From contig OY970298.1 of the NCBI GenBank assembly GCA_963716215.1, forward strand, positions 1,364,001 through 1,428,000: 64,000 nt of DNA, given 5' to 3'. Position 1 is the first letter of the stretch. Each line of letters begins with the position of its first letter. This stretch comes from JACVRW01 sp963716215. GTDB lineage: Bacteria; Actinomycetota; Thermoleophilia; Solirubrobacterales; Thermoleophilaceae. The position numbers and the translations under genes were made by a program. Positions 23,844-32,193 of the stretch are shown here, piece after piece. The notes beneath the pieces are model-generated. The model saw only the letters and a program-made list of their open reading frames with translations. It did no database searches and had not been told where the DNA came from.

Positions 23844-23898
23844 GTTGCGATCCGGGGGCTCCCGCCCCCGGTCCCCCGCTGCATCTGGCCGCGCCCGG

Positions 23899-25266
23899 AT
23901 GACCGGTTCGTTCGGTCCCAGCGTGGGTAGACCGGCAGTCGTGCCCTCTCTAGCGCAGGGATCGCTGCTGGCTGGGCGCTACCGCGTTCTGACCCGGCTC
24001 GGCTCAGGCGGCATGGCGTCGGTGCTGCTCTGCCACGACGAGCGGCTCGACCGCCGCATCGCCGTCAAGCGCCTCCACGCGGACAGCCCCGACGAGGTCG
24101 AGCGCCGCTTCGTCCGCGAGGCGAAGCTCGGGGCCTCGCTGAACCACCCGAACATCGTCGCGGTGTTCGACACCGAGACCGACGACGAGGGCGTGCTGAT
24201 CGTCATGGAGTACGTCCAAGGCGAGTCGCTCGCCCTGGCGCTGCGGCGCGGGCCGCTGGAGCCGGGCCACGTCGCGGCGGTGGCGCGGGACCTGGGCGAC
24301 GCGCTCGACCACGTGCACGCCCAGGGCGTGGTGCACCGGGACGTCAAGCCGGCCAACGTGCTGCTGCGCGACGACGGCGTCGCGAAGCTGGTGGACCTCG
24401 GCATCGCCACCGCGACCGGTCAGACCCGACTGACCCGCAGCGGCACCGTGCTCGGCAGCGCGCCTTACATGGCGCCGGAGCAGCTCGAGGGCCGCGAGGT
24501 CGGACCGCCCGCGGACGTCTACGCGCTCGCCACGGTCTGCTACGAGGCGCTGGCCGGCCGGCGGGCCCGCCCGGGCCGGACGCCGATGGAGATCGCACAC
24601 CGGGTCGCCACGGCGGATCCGCCCGACGTGCGCGACCTGGCGCCCGACGTGCCGCCGGCCGCCGCCGAGGCGCTGGTGCGCGGGATGGCCCGCGACCCCG
24701 CCCGGCGCCAGCAGTCGGCCGGCGAGCTCGCGGACGAGGTGGCGAGCGCGCTCGAGCACCAGCAGCCGGTCGTGGAGACCGCGAGCAGGCGCCCGCTCGA
24801 GAGCGCGCTGGCGGTCGGGCTGCTCGTGTTGGCGGCGGCGGCCGTCATCGCCGCCGTCGTGCTCAGCCGCGGCGGGGACGACGAGCCGTCGCGGCAGCGG
24901 GAGGTGCCGCGGCAGGCTGCGGAACCGGCTCCCGAGTCGACGGAGCAGCCGGCGCCCCCGGAGCAGCCCGCGACGGTCGATCCCGCGCAGGGCGTGCAGC
25001 TCAACGCCGAGGGCTTCGAGCTGATGGGCCAGGGCGACTTCGCGGCCGCCGTGCCGGTGCTCGAGCGCGCCGTCGGCTCGTGGCCCGCGGACGCCCGCGA
25101 GCTCGAGTACGCCTACGCGCTCTTCAACCTGGGCAAGTCGCTCAACCGGTCCGGCCGCCCGGCCGACGCGATCCCCTATCTGAAGAAGCGGCTCGGCTGG
25201 GAGAACCAGCGGGCCACCGTCCAGGCCGAGCTCGACCTCGCGCGCAAGAACGCCGGACAGGGGTAG
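23899..25266 (+). CDS. Membrane Ser/Thr protein kinase with extracytoplasmic TPR-like repeats
   Basis: 455 aa. Kinase domain: GSGGMASVLLCHDERLDRRIAVKRL (P-loop and Lys), VVHRDVKPANVLL (catalytic loop), VDLGIATATG (DLG in place of the usual DFG), and APYMAPEQLEG. After a membrane helix (ALAVGLLVLAAAAVIAAVVLS) comes a Pro/Glu-rich linker, then TPR-like helices (LNAEGFELMGQGDFAAAVPVLERAV ... YALFNLGKSLNRSGRPADAIPYLKKRL) rather than PASTA repeats. ATG 23899 is my choice; GTG 23941 is also possible. Confidence 0.9.
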   Translation: MTGSFGPSVGRPAVVPSLAQGSLLAGRYRVLTRLGSGGMASVLLCHDERLDRRIAVKRLHADSPDEVERRFVREAKLGASLNHPNIVAVFDTETDDEGVLIVMEYVQGESLALALRRGPLEPGHVAAVARDLGDALDHVHAQGVVHRDVKPANVLLRDDGVAKLVDLGIATATGQTRLTRSGTVLGSAPYMAPEQLEGREVGPPADVYALATVCYEALAGRRARPGRTPMEIAHRVATADPPDVRDLAPDVPPAAAEALVRGMARDPARRQQSAGELADEVASALEHQQPVVETASRRPLESALAVGLLVLAAAAVIAAVVLSRGGDDEPSRQREVPRQAAEPAPESTEQPAPPEQPATVDPAQGVQLNAEGFELMGQGDFAAAVPVLERAVGSWPADARELEYAYALFNLGKSLNRSGRPADAIPYLKKRLGWENQRATVQAELDLARKNAGQG

Positions 25267-25279
25267 CCTGCCGGGCGGA

Positions 25280-26443
25280 GTGGCCCGCCTCGAGCTGATC
25301 CCGACCGACGAGGAACGCGAGATCCGCGCCGCCGTGCGCGGGATCTGCAGCTCGTTCCCGGAGGACTACTCGCGTCGCAAGCACGCCCAGGACGAACCGC
25401 CGATCGAGCTCTGGGACGCGCTCGCGGAGAAGGGCTACCTGGGCGTCAACCTGCCCGAGGAGTGGGGCGGCGGCGGCCTCGGGATGTCGGGCCTGGCGGC
25501 CGTTGGCGAGGAGATCTCGGCGGCCGGCAAGTCGCTGCTGCTGATCGTGGTGTCGCCGGCAATCGTCGGCTCGATCCTCACTCGCCACGGCACCGAGGCC
25601 CAGAAGGAGGATTGGTTGCGGGGCATCGCGGCGGGCACGACCAAGGTCGCGTTCGCGATCACCGAGCCCGACGCCGGCACCAACTCCCACAACCTCGCCA
25701 CCTCCCTAGAGCGCCGCGGCGACCGCCTCCTGCTGAACGGCCAGAAGACCTACATCTCGGGTGTGGAGCACGCCGACGCCGTGCTGGTCGTCGCCCGCAG
25801 CCGCCTGCCCGACGGGCACCTCGGGCTGCCGTCCCTGTGTCTGGTCGACGTGGACGCGCCCGGCTTCACGCGCGACGCGATCCCGATGCCGTACATCGGC
25901 CCCGACAAGCAGTGGACGCTGTTCTTCGACGACGTCGAGCTCGAGGAGGAGCGCTTGATCGGCGGCGAGGGCGGCGGGCTCGGGCCGGTGTTCGACGGCC
26001 TCAACCCAGAGCGCATCATGGGGGCCGCGGTCGCCTGCGGGGCGGGCCGGCGCGCGCTCGAGAAGGCCGCCGCCTACGCGAACGAGCGGGCCGTCTGGGG
26101 CGCCCCGATCGGCACCCACCAGGGGATCGCCCATCCCTTGGCGGAGGCCAAGATCGACCTGGAGCTGGCCCGTCTGATGCTGCAGAAGGCGGCCGCGCTC
26201 TACGACGCCGGGGCGCCGGGAGCCGGCGAGGCGTCCAACATGGCCAAGTACGCGGGCGCGGAGGCGGCGATCGAATGCGTCGACCGCGCCATCCAGACGC
26301 ACGGCGGCAACGGCTTCGCGCTCGAGTACGGGCTGAGCGACATGTGGTGGGGCGTGCGCCTCACACGGACCGCGCCCGTTTCGCGCGAGATGATCCTGAA
26401 CTACGTGGCAGAGCACTCCCTCGGCCTGCCGAAGAGCTACTGA
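25280..26443 (+). CDS. Acyl-CoA dehydrogenase
   Basis: 387 aa from GTG 25280 (TAGCCT 10 nt upstream). FAD/substrate motifs: FAITEPDAGTNSHNLATSLERRGDRLLLNGQKTYISG, and GAPIGTHQGIAHPLAEAKIDLELARLML. The C-terminal HGGNGFALEYGLSDMWWGVRLTRTAPVSREMIL lacks the YEGT Glu of medium-chain enzymes, but NPERIMGAAVACG offers a Glu at the position used by isovaleryl-CoA dehydrogenase. It would introduce a 2,3-double bond into an acyl-CoA; chain type unknown. Confidence 0.9.
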   Translation: MARLELIPTDEEREIRAAVRGICSSFPEDYSRRKHAQDEPPIELWDALAEKGYLGVNLPEEWGGGGLGMSGLAAVGEEISAAGKSLLLIVVSPAIVGSILTRHGTEAQKEDWLRGIAAGTTKVAFAITEPDAGTNSHNLATSLERRGDRLLLNGQKTYISGVEHADAVLVVARSRLPDGHLGLPSLCLVDVDAPGFTRDAIPMPYIGPDKQWTLFFDDVELEEERLIGGEGGGLGPVFDGLNPERIMGAAVACGAGRRALEKAAAYANERAVWGAPIGTHQGIAHPLAEAKIDLELARLMLQKAAALYDAGAPGAGEASNMAKYAGAEAAIECVDRAIQTHGGNGFALEYGLSDMWWGVRLTRTAPVSREMILNYVAEHSLGLPKSY

Positions 26444-26448
26444 GCCCT

Positions 26449-27204
26449 TTGACCAGGAGCTTTCTCGCGGCGCTGATTGCGGTCGCGCTGGCGGCCCCCG
26501 CGACCGCAGCCGCCTGGCGGCCCGACGTGCGCGAGGCGCGCGCGTACGCCGAGGGCCGGCTCGGCACGATCTCGTTCGCCGTGCGCACCGAGCGGCGGCT
26601 CTACGGCGTGGACGTGCGCCGCGGCGTGCCGTGCGCGAGCGTGATCAAGGCGATGCTGCTGGTGGCCTACCTGCGCGCCGACGGGGTGCGCGACCGCTCG
26701 CTGCGCCCGGCCGACCGGGAGCTGCTGGCGCCGATGGTGCGCTGGTCCGACGACGCAGCCGCTGCGCGGGTGCGCGACATCGTCGGCAACGACGGCCTGG
26801 TCCGGCTGGCTCACCGGGTGGGCATGCGCGCCTTCGTGCCCGCCGCGGTCTGGGGGATGTCGAGCATCGACGCGGCGGACCAGGCGCGGTTCTTTCTGCG
26901 GATCGACCGCTTCGTCCCGCCCCGCCACCGCGCCACCGCGCTGCGGCTGCTGGGCTCGATCGTGCCGTCACAGCGCTGGGGGCTCGCGCGCGTTCGCCCG
27001 CACGGCTGGGCGCTGTACTTCAAGGGCGGCTGGGGCTCGGGCAGCGGAGCCGTCGACCACCAGGTCGCGCTACTGAGGCGGGGCCGGCGCCGCGTCGCGG
27101 TGGCGATCCTGACGACGGGCAACCCGAGCCACGCGTACGCCACGCAGACGCTCCGGGGCGTGGCGGCGCGGCTGGTGACGGGGCTGGCGCGGCGGCGGCC
27201 CTAG
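26449..27204 (+). CDS. Secreted serine hydrolase of the class A beta-lactamase fold
   Basis: 251 aa from a TTG five bases after the preceding stop. A signal peptide (SFLAALIAVALAAPATAAA) leads to the active-site Ser64-V-I-Lys67 in CASVIKAMLLVAYL, an SDN-equivalent in WSDDAAAARV and a KTG-equivalent KGGWGSGSGAVDHQVAL. It may act on cell-wall peptides or beta-lactams; the KGG variant makes true beta-lactamase activity doubtful. Its 3' end overlaps the tetR-type gene by 4 bp. Confidence 0.8.
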   Translation: MTRSFLAALIAVALAAPATAAAWRPDVREARAYAEGRLGTISFAVRTERRLYGVDVRRGVPCASVIKAMLLVAYLRADGVRDRSLRPADRELLAPMVRWSDDAAAARVRDIVGNDGLVRLAHRVGMRAFVPAAVWGMSSIDAADQARFFLRIDRFVPPRHRATALRLLGSIVPSQRWGLARVRPHGWALYFKGGWGSGSGAVDHQVALLRRGRRRVAVAILTTGNPSHAYATQTLRGVAARLVTGLARRRP

Positions 27205-27854
27205 AGCTCCGCCGACTTCGCCGCCTCCTGCGGGCCCGCCAGCAGCGCCACCTGCAGGTACAGCAGCACCGGCTCCAGCGCCGGCAGCTCCTCCGCCCCG
27301 TGCTCGCGGATGTGGCGCACGACCACGTCGTCCACGGCGGCCACGACCGCGTAAAAGACCTCGATCGGGAGCCGCGGAGCGTTCGCCGGGCGGCGCTCGG
27401 CCATCACCTCGGCGTAGCGGTCGCGCAGCCGCTCGCGCCGCTCCAGTGCCCGCGGCCCCGCGGCTGCCACCTCGATCAGGAACACGCGCGCCAGGGCCGG
27501 GTCGGCGGCCAGCCAGCGTAGGTAGGCGATGATGCCGGCGCGGGTGCGCTCGAGCCAGGCCGCCTGGGTGGCGTGGGCCTCGCGCACGCGCTCGAGCAGT
27601 TCCGTGCTGGCGGCCTCGTAGGCGGCCAGGAAGCAGTCCTGCTTGCCGGCGAAGTGGTCGTAGAAGGTCTTCTTCGACACACCCGCGCCGCGGACCACGT
27701 CGTCGATCGTGGCGGCCGCGTAGCCGCGCTCCGCGACGGCCCTCCCGACGGCCTCGAGCAGGCGCGCGCGCTGCGAGGCCTCGACCACGTCGCGGTCGAG
27801 TCCGTGGGTGCCGCGGGGCAGGCGGCGAGGGATGTCCGGGGTGGCCGACTCCAT
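27201..27854 (-). CDS. TetR family regulator
   Basis: 217 aa from ATG 27854. The N-terminal helix-turn-helix reads RLLEAVGRAVAERGYAAATIDDVVRGAGVSKKTFYDHFAGKQDCFLAAYEA, a standard TetR domain; the C-terminal ligand domain ends LYLQVALLAGPQEA. The frame opens at 27884, but that start would lie inside the operator at 27868-27883. It is divergent from an acyl-CoA dehydrogenase pair, so it probably represses itself and that pair, with an acyl-CoA as likely signal. Confidence 0.92.
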   Translation of the reverse strand: MESATPDIPRRLPRGTHGLDRDVVEASQRARLLEAVGRAVAERGYAAATIDDVVRGAGVSKKTFYDHFAGKQDCFLAAYEAASTELLERVREAHATQAAWLERTRAGIIAYLRWLAADPALARVFLIEVAAAGPRALERRERLRDRYAEVMAERRPANAPRLPIEVFYAVVAAVDDVVVRHIREHGAEELPALEPVLLYLQVALLAGPQEAAKSAEL

Positions 27855-27867
27855 GCGTTCGTCATTG

Positions 27868-27883
27868 TGTACGGCTTGGTACA
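27868..27883. promoter_or_regulatory. Operator TGTACGGCTTGGTACA between tetR and acyl-CoA dehydrogenase genes
   Basis: Perfect 5-bp arms TGTAC and GTACA around six bases, ending 9 nt before the ATG at 27893. Placement in a 38-bp divergent gap makes it the natural binding site for the TetR product. It is unlike the 22635/32158 operators. Confidence 0.6.
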
Positions 27884-27892
27884 TTACCGCGT

Positions 27893-29029
27893 ATGGACCT
27901 CACGCTCTCGCCCTCAGAGGCGGCATTCCGCGACGAGCTGCGTGCCTGGTTGGCCGAGAACCATCCCGGTGAGGATCCGCCCGGGGACGACGAGGCCTTC
28001 GAGCACCGGCGGGATTGGCAGCGCAAGCTCTTCGAGGCCGGCTACGCCGGGTTCTCGTGGCCGCAGGAGTACGGCGGACGCGGGGCCACGCTGGTGGAGC
28101 AGGCGCTCTTCGGCGAAGAGATGGCGCGCGCCAAGGCGCCCCAGCCGGTCAACGTGCTCGGCATGGTGATGGGCGGCCCGGTGGTGATCACGCACGGGAC
28201 CGACGAGCAGAAGGAGCGCTGGCTGCGGGCGATCCTGACCGGCGAGGAGATCTGGTGCCAGGGCTTCTCGGAGCCGGAGTCGGGCTCCGACCTCGCCTCG
28301 CTCAAGACCAAGGCGGTCAAGTCGAACGGCGAGTGGATCGTGACCGGGCAGAAGGTCTGGACCACCTACGCCCACAAGGCCAAGTGGTGCATGCTGGTCG
28401 CGCGTACGGACCAGGATGTGCCCAAGCACCAGGGCCTCACCTACTTCATCATGGACATGGAGCAGGAAGCGGTGCAGGTGCGGCCGCTCTACCAGATCAC
28501 CAAGGAGCCGGAGTTCAACGAGCTCTTCATGGAAGAGGCTCGGATCCCGGACGAGAACGTGGTCGGCGGGGTCGGCAACGGCTGGGCCGTGGCGATCACC
28601 ACCCTGATGAACGAGCGGGCGGGGCTGGGAGCCGCGGCCGCCGCCGGCGTGCGGATCTCTCTGAACGAGCTGAAGGCACTCGCCCATGAGCGAGGCGCCG
28701 ACGAGGACCCGGTGATCCGCCAGCGGCTCGCCCAGCTGACGATCGAGGTCGAGCTGCTGCGCCTGAACTCCTGGCGCGGCCTGACCCAGATCATGAAGCG
28801 CGGCGTGCCCGGCCCAGAGGGGTCGTTGCCGAAGTGGCAGTGGGGCGAGGTGCACCAGGGGCTCACCGAGCTCGCCGTGGACATCCTTGGCGAGGAGGGC
28901 GCTTACTGGGACTCCGCGTGGACCTACCGCCTGCTGCGCTCGCGCGCCAATTCGATCGAGGGCGGCACGACCGAGATCCTCAAGAACATCATCGCCGAGC
29001 GGGTGCTCGGCCTGCCGAAGCTTCGGTAG
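27893..29029 (+). CDS. Acyl-CoA dehydrogenase, likely catalytic subunit of a heteromeric enzyme
   Basis: 378 aa. GFSEPESGSDLASLKTKAVKSNGEWIVTGQKVWTTYAHKA is the FAD-contact region; the C-terminal RANSIEGGTTEILKNIIAERVLGLP holds the catalytic-type Glu. It is followed 47 nt later by a second acyl-CoA dehydrogenase lacking that Glu, the arrangement seen in actinobacterial alpha2beta2 FadE pairs (sterol side-chain enzymes such as FadE26-FadE27). Substrate unknown. Confidence 0.9.
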   Translation: MDLTLSPSEAAFRDELRAWLAENHPGEDPPGDDEAFEHRRDWQRKLFEAGYAGFSWPQEYGGRGATLVEQALFGEEMARAKAPQPVNVLGMVMGGPVVITHGTDEQKERWLRAILTGEEIWCQGFSEPESGSDLASLKTKAVKSNGEWIVTGQKVWTTYAHKAKWCMLVARTDQDVPKHQGLTYFIMDMEQEAVQVRPLYQITKEPEFNELFMEEARIPDENVVGGVGNGWAVAITTLMNERAGLGAAAAAGVRISLNELKALAHERGADEDPVIRQRLAQLTIEVELLRLNSWRGLTQIMKRGVPGPEGSLPKWQWGEVHQGLTELAVDILGEEGAYWDSAWTYRLLRSRANSIEGGTTEILKNIIAERVLGLPKLR

Positions 29030-29036
29030 GCCCGAA

Positions 29037-29057
29037 GCAGCCGGCTCGGCCGGCTGC
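29037..29057 (+). other. Hairpin between the paired acyl-CoA dehydrogenase genes
   Basis: Arms GCAGCCGG (29037-29044) and CCGGCTGC (29050-29057) pair perfectly with a 5-nt loop. No T-run follows, and the next gene has its own Shine-Dalgarno, so it may tune or protect the message rather than stop it. Confidence 0.45.
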
Positions 29058-29076
29058 GCAGGGAAAGGAATTCAAG

Positions 29077-30099
29077 ATGAACTTCGACTTCTCAGACGAC
29101 CAGCAGGCGATCAAGCGCACGGCCAAGGACCTGCTGGCCGACCGCTTCAAGTTCGAGCGCGTTCGCGAGCTCGCCGAGGCCGGCAGCTACGACGACGACG
29201 CCTGGAAGGAGCTCTGCGAGCTGGGCTGGCCGGGCATCTTCATCGAGGAGGAATACGGCGGCCAGGGGCTCGGCATCGTCGAGCTGGTGATCCTGATGGA
29301 GGAGCTCGGCTACTCGCTGGCTCCCCTGCCGTTTCTCTCCAACGCCGCGGCGGGTCTGATGATCCAGTCGGCCGGCTCCGACGAGCAGAAGCAGCGCTGG
29401 CTGCCGGGCATCGCGTCCGGCGAGCTGCGCGCGGCCGCCGGGCTGGTCAGGGGGGACGAGGCGAAGCTCGTGCCCGACGCGGACAGCGCCGGGCTGATCG
29501 TGCTCTGCGGCGGCGACGGTCGCAGCGTGGTCGAGCGGTCGGCCGCCGACGTGGAGCCGGTGGCGACGATGGACGCCACCCGCAGCTTCGCCCGCGTGCG
29601 CGCGAACGGCGCCGGCGAGGCGCTCGAGGGCGACCACCGCCGCGGCATGAGCACGGCGGTGCTGGCAGTGGCCGCAGAGCTGACCGGCGTGGCCCAGCGC
29701 GCAATGGAGATGGCCGTGGAGTACGCGCGCGATCGCAAGCAGTTCGGCAGGCCGATCGGCGCCTACCAGGCCGTGTCGCACCGCTGCGCTCAGATGCTGC
29801 TGGAGACCGAGGGCGCGCGATCGGCCACCTACTGGGGCGCCTGGACCGCCGACGCCGAGCCGGACACGCTGGACCTGGCCGCTTCGATGGCGAAGGCATA
29901 CGCGTCGGACGCCGGCTGGCGGGTGTGCTCGTCGTCGCTGCAGGTGCACGGCGGCATCGGCTTCACCTGGGAGCACGACCTCCACTTCTTCCTGAAGCGG
30001 GCCAAGGTCGACGCGCTGCTGTGGGGCAGCGCGAGCGAGCACCGCGAGCGCGTGGCCGAGCTGTCCGCGGTGGGCGAGGCGGCAGGGGCGCCCGCCTAG
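29077..30099 (+). CDS. Acyl-CoA dehydrogenase, likely non-catalytic partner subunit
   Basis: 340 aa, ATG 29077 with GGAAAGGA about 7 nt upstream. The fold is clear (MNFDFSDDQQAIKRTAKDLLADRF; YARDRKQFGRPIGAYQAVSHRCAQM; LQVHGGIGFTWEHDLHFFLKRA). The C-terminal site reads LLWGSASEHRE where catalytic enzymes have EGT, and the alternative helix-G Glu is also absent. The middle FAD-contact region is degenerate. This is the usual look of the beta subunit in heteromeric FadE enzymes. Confidence 0.88.
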   Translation: MNFDFSDDQQAIKRTAKDLLADRFKFERVRELAEAGSYDDDAWKELCELGWPGIFIEEEYGGQGLGIVELVILMEELGYSLAPLPFLSNAAAGLMIQSAGSDEQKQRWLPGIASGELRAAAGLVRGDEAKLVPDADSAGLIVLCGGDGRSVVERSAADVEPVATMDATRSFARVRANGAGEALEGDHRRGMSTAVLAVAAELTGVAQRAMEMAVEYARDRKQFGRPIGAYQAVSHRCAQMLLETEGARSATYWGAWTADAEPDTLDLAASMAKAYASDAGWRVCSSSLQVHGGIGFTWEHDLHFFLKRAKVDALLWGSASEHRERVAELSAVGEAAGAPA

Positions 30100-30569
30100 G
30101 GGCTCTTGCGCGCCAGCGCAGCCGCCAGCGGCGACAGCACCCCGTAGTGCTCGTGCTCGGCGGGGCGCTCCCAGTGCACCTCTGAACGGGGCGGGGCCGA
30201 GACGACGTGGTGCACCGGCACCGAGGTCAGCTTCGCCAGCCGCCGCGGCAGGTCGAGGCCGAGCCAGCGAGACGAGCCCGTCGGCAGGGTGGACACCACG
30301 ATCTCGTCGAACCGCATCGGGTCCCAGACCTCCATCGCGGCGACGATCGGATCGGGGTCGCCGATCTGGCCGGTCACGTTGTCGAGGCCGGCCGCGCGCA
30401 GCGTCTCCAGCGCCTCGGTCAGGCGCTCCTGCGAGCCGGACCCCTCCCGAGGCATCAGCAGGGTGAAGCGACAGGCACCGCGCTTGGCGCGCTCACGCAG
30501 CGCGCCGATCAGCTCGTCGGAGGTCGCGGTCAGATTGGCGACGACCAGGTCGTGGAACTCCCAAGCCAT
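30096..30569 (-). CDS. Universal-stress-protein-like protein
   Basis: 157 aa. MAWEFHDLVVANLTATSDELIGALRERAKRGACRFTLLMP begins a Rossmann-like alpha/beta fold, and DEIVVSTLPTGSSRWLGLDLPRRLAKLTSVPVHHVV resembles the C-terminal ATP-binding strand of UspA-type proteins, though the usual GxxGxxxS is not exact. Probably soluble. It converges with the acyl-CoA dehydrogenase gene, sharing 4 bp. Family assignment is moderate. Confidence 0.65.
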   Translation of the reverse strand: MAWEFHDLVVANLTATSDELIGALRERAKRGACRFTLLMPREGSGSQERLTEALETLRAAGLDNVTGQIGDPDPIVAAMEVWDPMRFDEIVVSTLPTGSSRWLGLDLPRRLAKLTSVPVHHVVSAPPRSEVHWERPAEHEHYGVLSPLAAALARKSP

Positions 30570-30628
30570 GACACCCTCTCGTGACGTTCGCTACGAGAGT
30601 ACCGCGGCGGACGGCGGTGCGGGGAGCG

Positions 30629-30910
30629 TCAGTCGGCCGGCTCGAGCTGACCGCGATAGCTCGGCAGGCCGCCTTCGTGAGCCTGGATCGGGCCGCGCCG
30701 TTCGGACCCGAGTGCGATCTGGTCGAGGCGCTCGATCTCGCGCTCGCCCTCCACGCGCGCGGCGTGCCCCTCCGGCAACCCAGCGATCAGCGTGCGGATG
30801 CGGTTGCGCAGCTGCAGCGCGAAGTGCGGGGTGGAGGCGCCCATCAGCTGGCGGACATCGTCCACCGTGGGCTCGCGCTGCATGCGGTCGGGACGCTCGA
30901 ACTCGCTCAT
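30629..30910 (-). CDS. Small hypothetical protein
   Basis: 93 aa, MSEFERPDRMQREPTVDDVRQLMGASTPHFALQLRNRIRTLIAGLPEGHAARVEGEREIERLDQIA. Charged and helical, no membrane segment. TAGGAT lies 10 nt before the ATG on the minus strand; an in-frame ATG 12 nt earlier would overlap that hexamer. I do not recognise the family. Confidence 0.65.
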   Translation of the reverse strand: MSEFERPDRMQREPTVDDVRQLMGASTPHFALQLRNRIRTLIAGLPEGHAARVEGEREIERLDQIALGSERRGPIQAHEGGLPSYRGQLEPAD

Positions 30911-30935
30911 CGCATCCCGCATCCTACGCCCGCGC

Positions 30936-32105
30936 TCACGGTGCGTTCGACTGCACCGGGATCAGCTCCGTGGTCGCGTCGATGCGCGCTTGCTCGTCGA
31001 CCGAGATCGCGGTGTCGTCTCCGAGGATCCACGCGCGGTTGTACACGGCCTGGCCGGGGTCGTCCTCGTAGCCGGGCTGCACGCTCAGCAGGTAGGCCTC
31101 GACCGGCTCGGGCAGCTCGTCGGCATTGTCGGTCACCAACAGCGGGGCGAACACCCCGCGGGTGGCGAGGGACGCGGCCGCGGCGACGTCCATCGGGCGA
31201 TCGACGTTGGCGATCGCGAAGTTGTAGCCCGGCACGACGACCCCCCAGCCGAAGTTGCCGCGCTCGTAGCGCGCGAACGCGATCGCGTTCTCCACGGGCG
31301 TCGGCGCCTCGATGCGGTCGACGGACGCCGCCAGCTTGCCCTTGCGCAGCTGCCGCTCGACCGCCTCGGAGATCACGCTCGGCGGGCCGAGCAGGTAGAC
31401 GTCGGGCTGCTCGTGACCCTGGAGGACCTTCCGCACCGGCGCCGGGATCGAGTCCTTCTTCACGGGCAGCGCCGCGTCGCCGGAGCGCGCGGCCCACGAC
31501 GCCGCCGGCAGGGCCCACTCGGCCGCGTCGGCCGAGTACAGCACCACGTCCGCCGATGGGCGCCCGCGCGCCGCCGAGATGAAGCGGTCGATGGCGGCGG
31601 CGCGTTCGAAGGCGTCGGCGCCCTGCACCAGGGCAGTTCGATAGCCGTCCGGCCGCGCGACGTCGGCACCGATGCGGATCACCTGGGCGTCCTTGGACAG
31701 GTCGGAGCCCTTTGGCTGCAGGTGGTCGAGCGTCTGCTCGGTGACCGCCGGCAGCTCGTCGCCGTCGGCCAGCAGGAGCGGTGCCCCGATCGGCGGCCCG
31801 GCGAGCACGGCGGCGGCGATCGCCGTCTGCCAGTCCCCGGAATCCACGAGCACGACGGCGGTGGGCCGGTCGAGATTGCCGGTGGCGGGGAACAGCGCGC
31901 TCGCGACCCCGGCGGCGTCGGCGACCGCGTCCGCGCCGCCCACGCGGATCGTGTTGCGGGTGGCGCTGGAGGGGAAGCCGAGCTTCTCGGCCGCCTGGTC
32001 GTCCTCCGGGTCCACGCCCAGCTGCGGCGGGCGCCCTTCGTCGTCGCCCAGCGAGCAGCCACCGACCAGGCTCATGACCAGCAGCGCGAGGGCCAAGCGA
32101 CGCAT
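30936..32105 (-). CDS. Lipoprotein with cell-wall-binding-repeat-2-like domains
   Basis: 389 aa. A lipobox (ALLVMSLVGGC, Cys17) marks it for Lgt processing. The rest shows repeated alpha/beta units: RVGGADAVADAAGVASALFP, VLVDSGDWQTAIAAAVLAGPPIGAPLLLADGDELP, DVYLLGPPSVISEAVERQL and NRAWILGDDTAISVDEQARI, which match the cell-wall-binding repeat 2 pattern (VxxxSGxxxxDAL... PILL ... YILGG). TAATCT lies 8 nt before the ATG. It may anchor to the wall; no enzymatic motif is visible. Confidence 0.75.
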   Translation of the reverse strand: MRRLALALLVMSLVGGCSLGDDEGRPPQLGVDPEDDQAAEKLGFPSSATRNTIRVGGADAVADAAGVASALFPATGNLDRPTAVVLVDSGDWQTAIAAAVLAGPPIGAPLLLADGDELPAVTEQTLDHLQPKGSDLSKDAQVIRIGADVARPDGYRTALVQGADAFERAAAIDRFISAARGRPSADVVLYSADAAEWALPAASWAARSGDAALPVKKDSIPAPVRKVLQGHEQPDVYLLGPPSVISEAVERQLRKGKLAASVDRIEAPTPVENAIAFARYERGNFGWGVVVPGYNFAIANVDRPMDVAAAASLATRGVFAPLLVTDNADELPEPVEAYLLSVQPGYEDDPGQAVYNRAWILGDDTAISVDEQARIDATTELIPVQSNAP

Positions 32106-32157
32106 GGCGGCGCAGATTAGCCGCGACTAGCCCGGAAACCGGATCGGTAACCTATGA

Positions 32158-32173
32158 TTGACTCGTCAGTCAA
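32158..32173. promoter_or_regulatory. Operator TTGACTCGTCAGTCAA before an acyl-CoA dehydrogenase
   Basis: Arms TTGACT and AGTCAA around CGTC; differs by one base from the site at 22635. It overlaps TATGAT (32153-32158), a good -10, so bound repressor would block transcription. Ends 20 nt before the GTG start. Confidence 0.65.
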
Positions 32174-32193
32174 CGTGGCCGGAGGCGCTCACC

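Noticed and set aside
25462..26448. Long open frame preceding the beta-lactamase-fold gene
   Set aside because: It is a +1 shadow of the acyl-CoA dehydrogenase; the signal peptide begins at TTG 26449.
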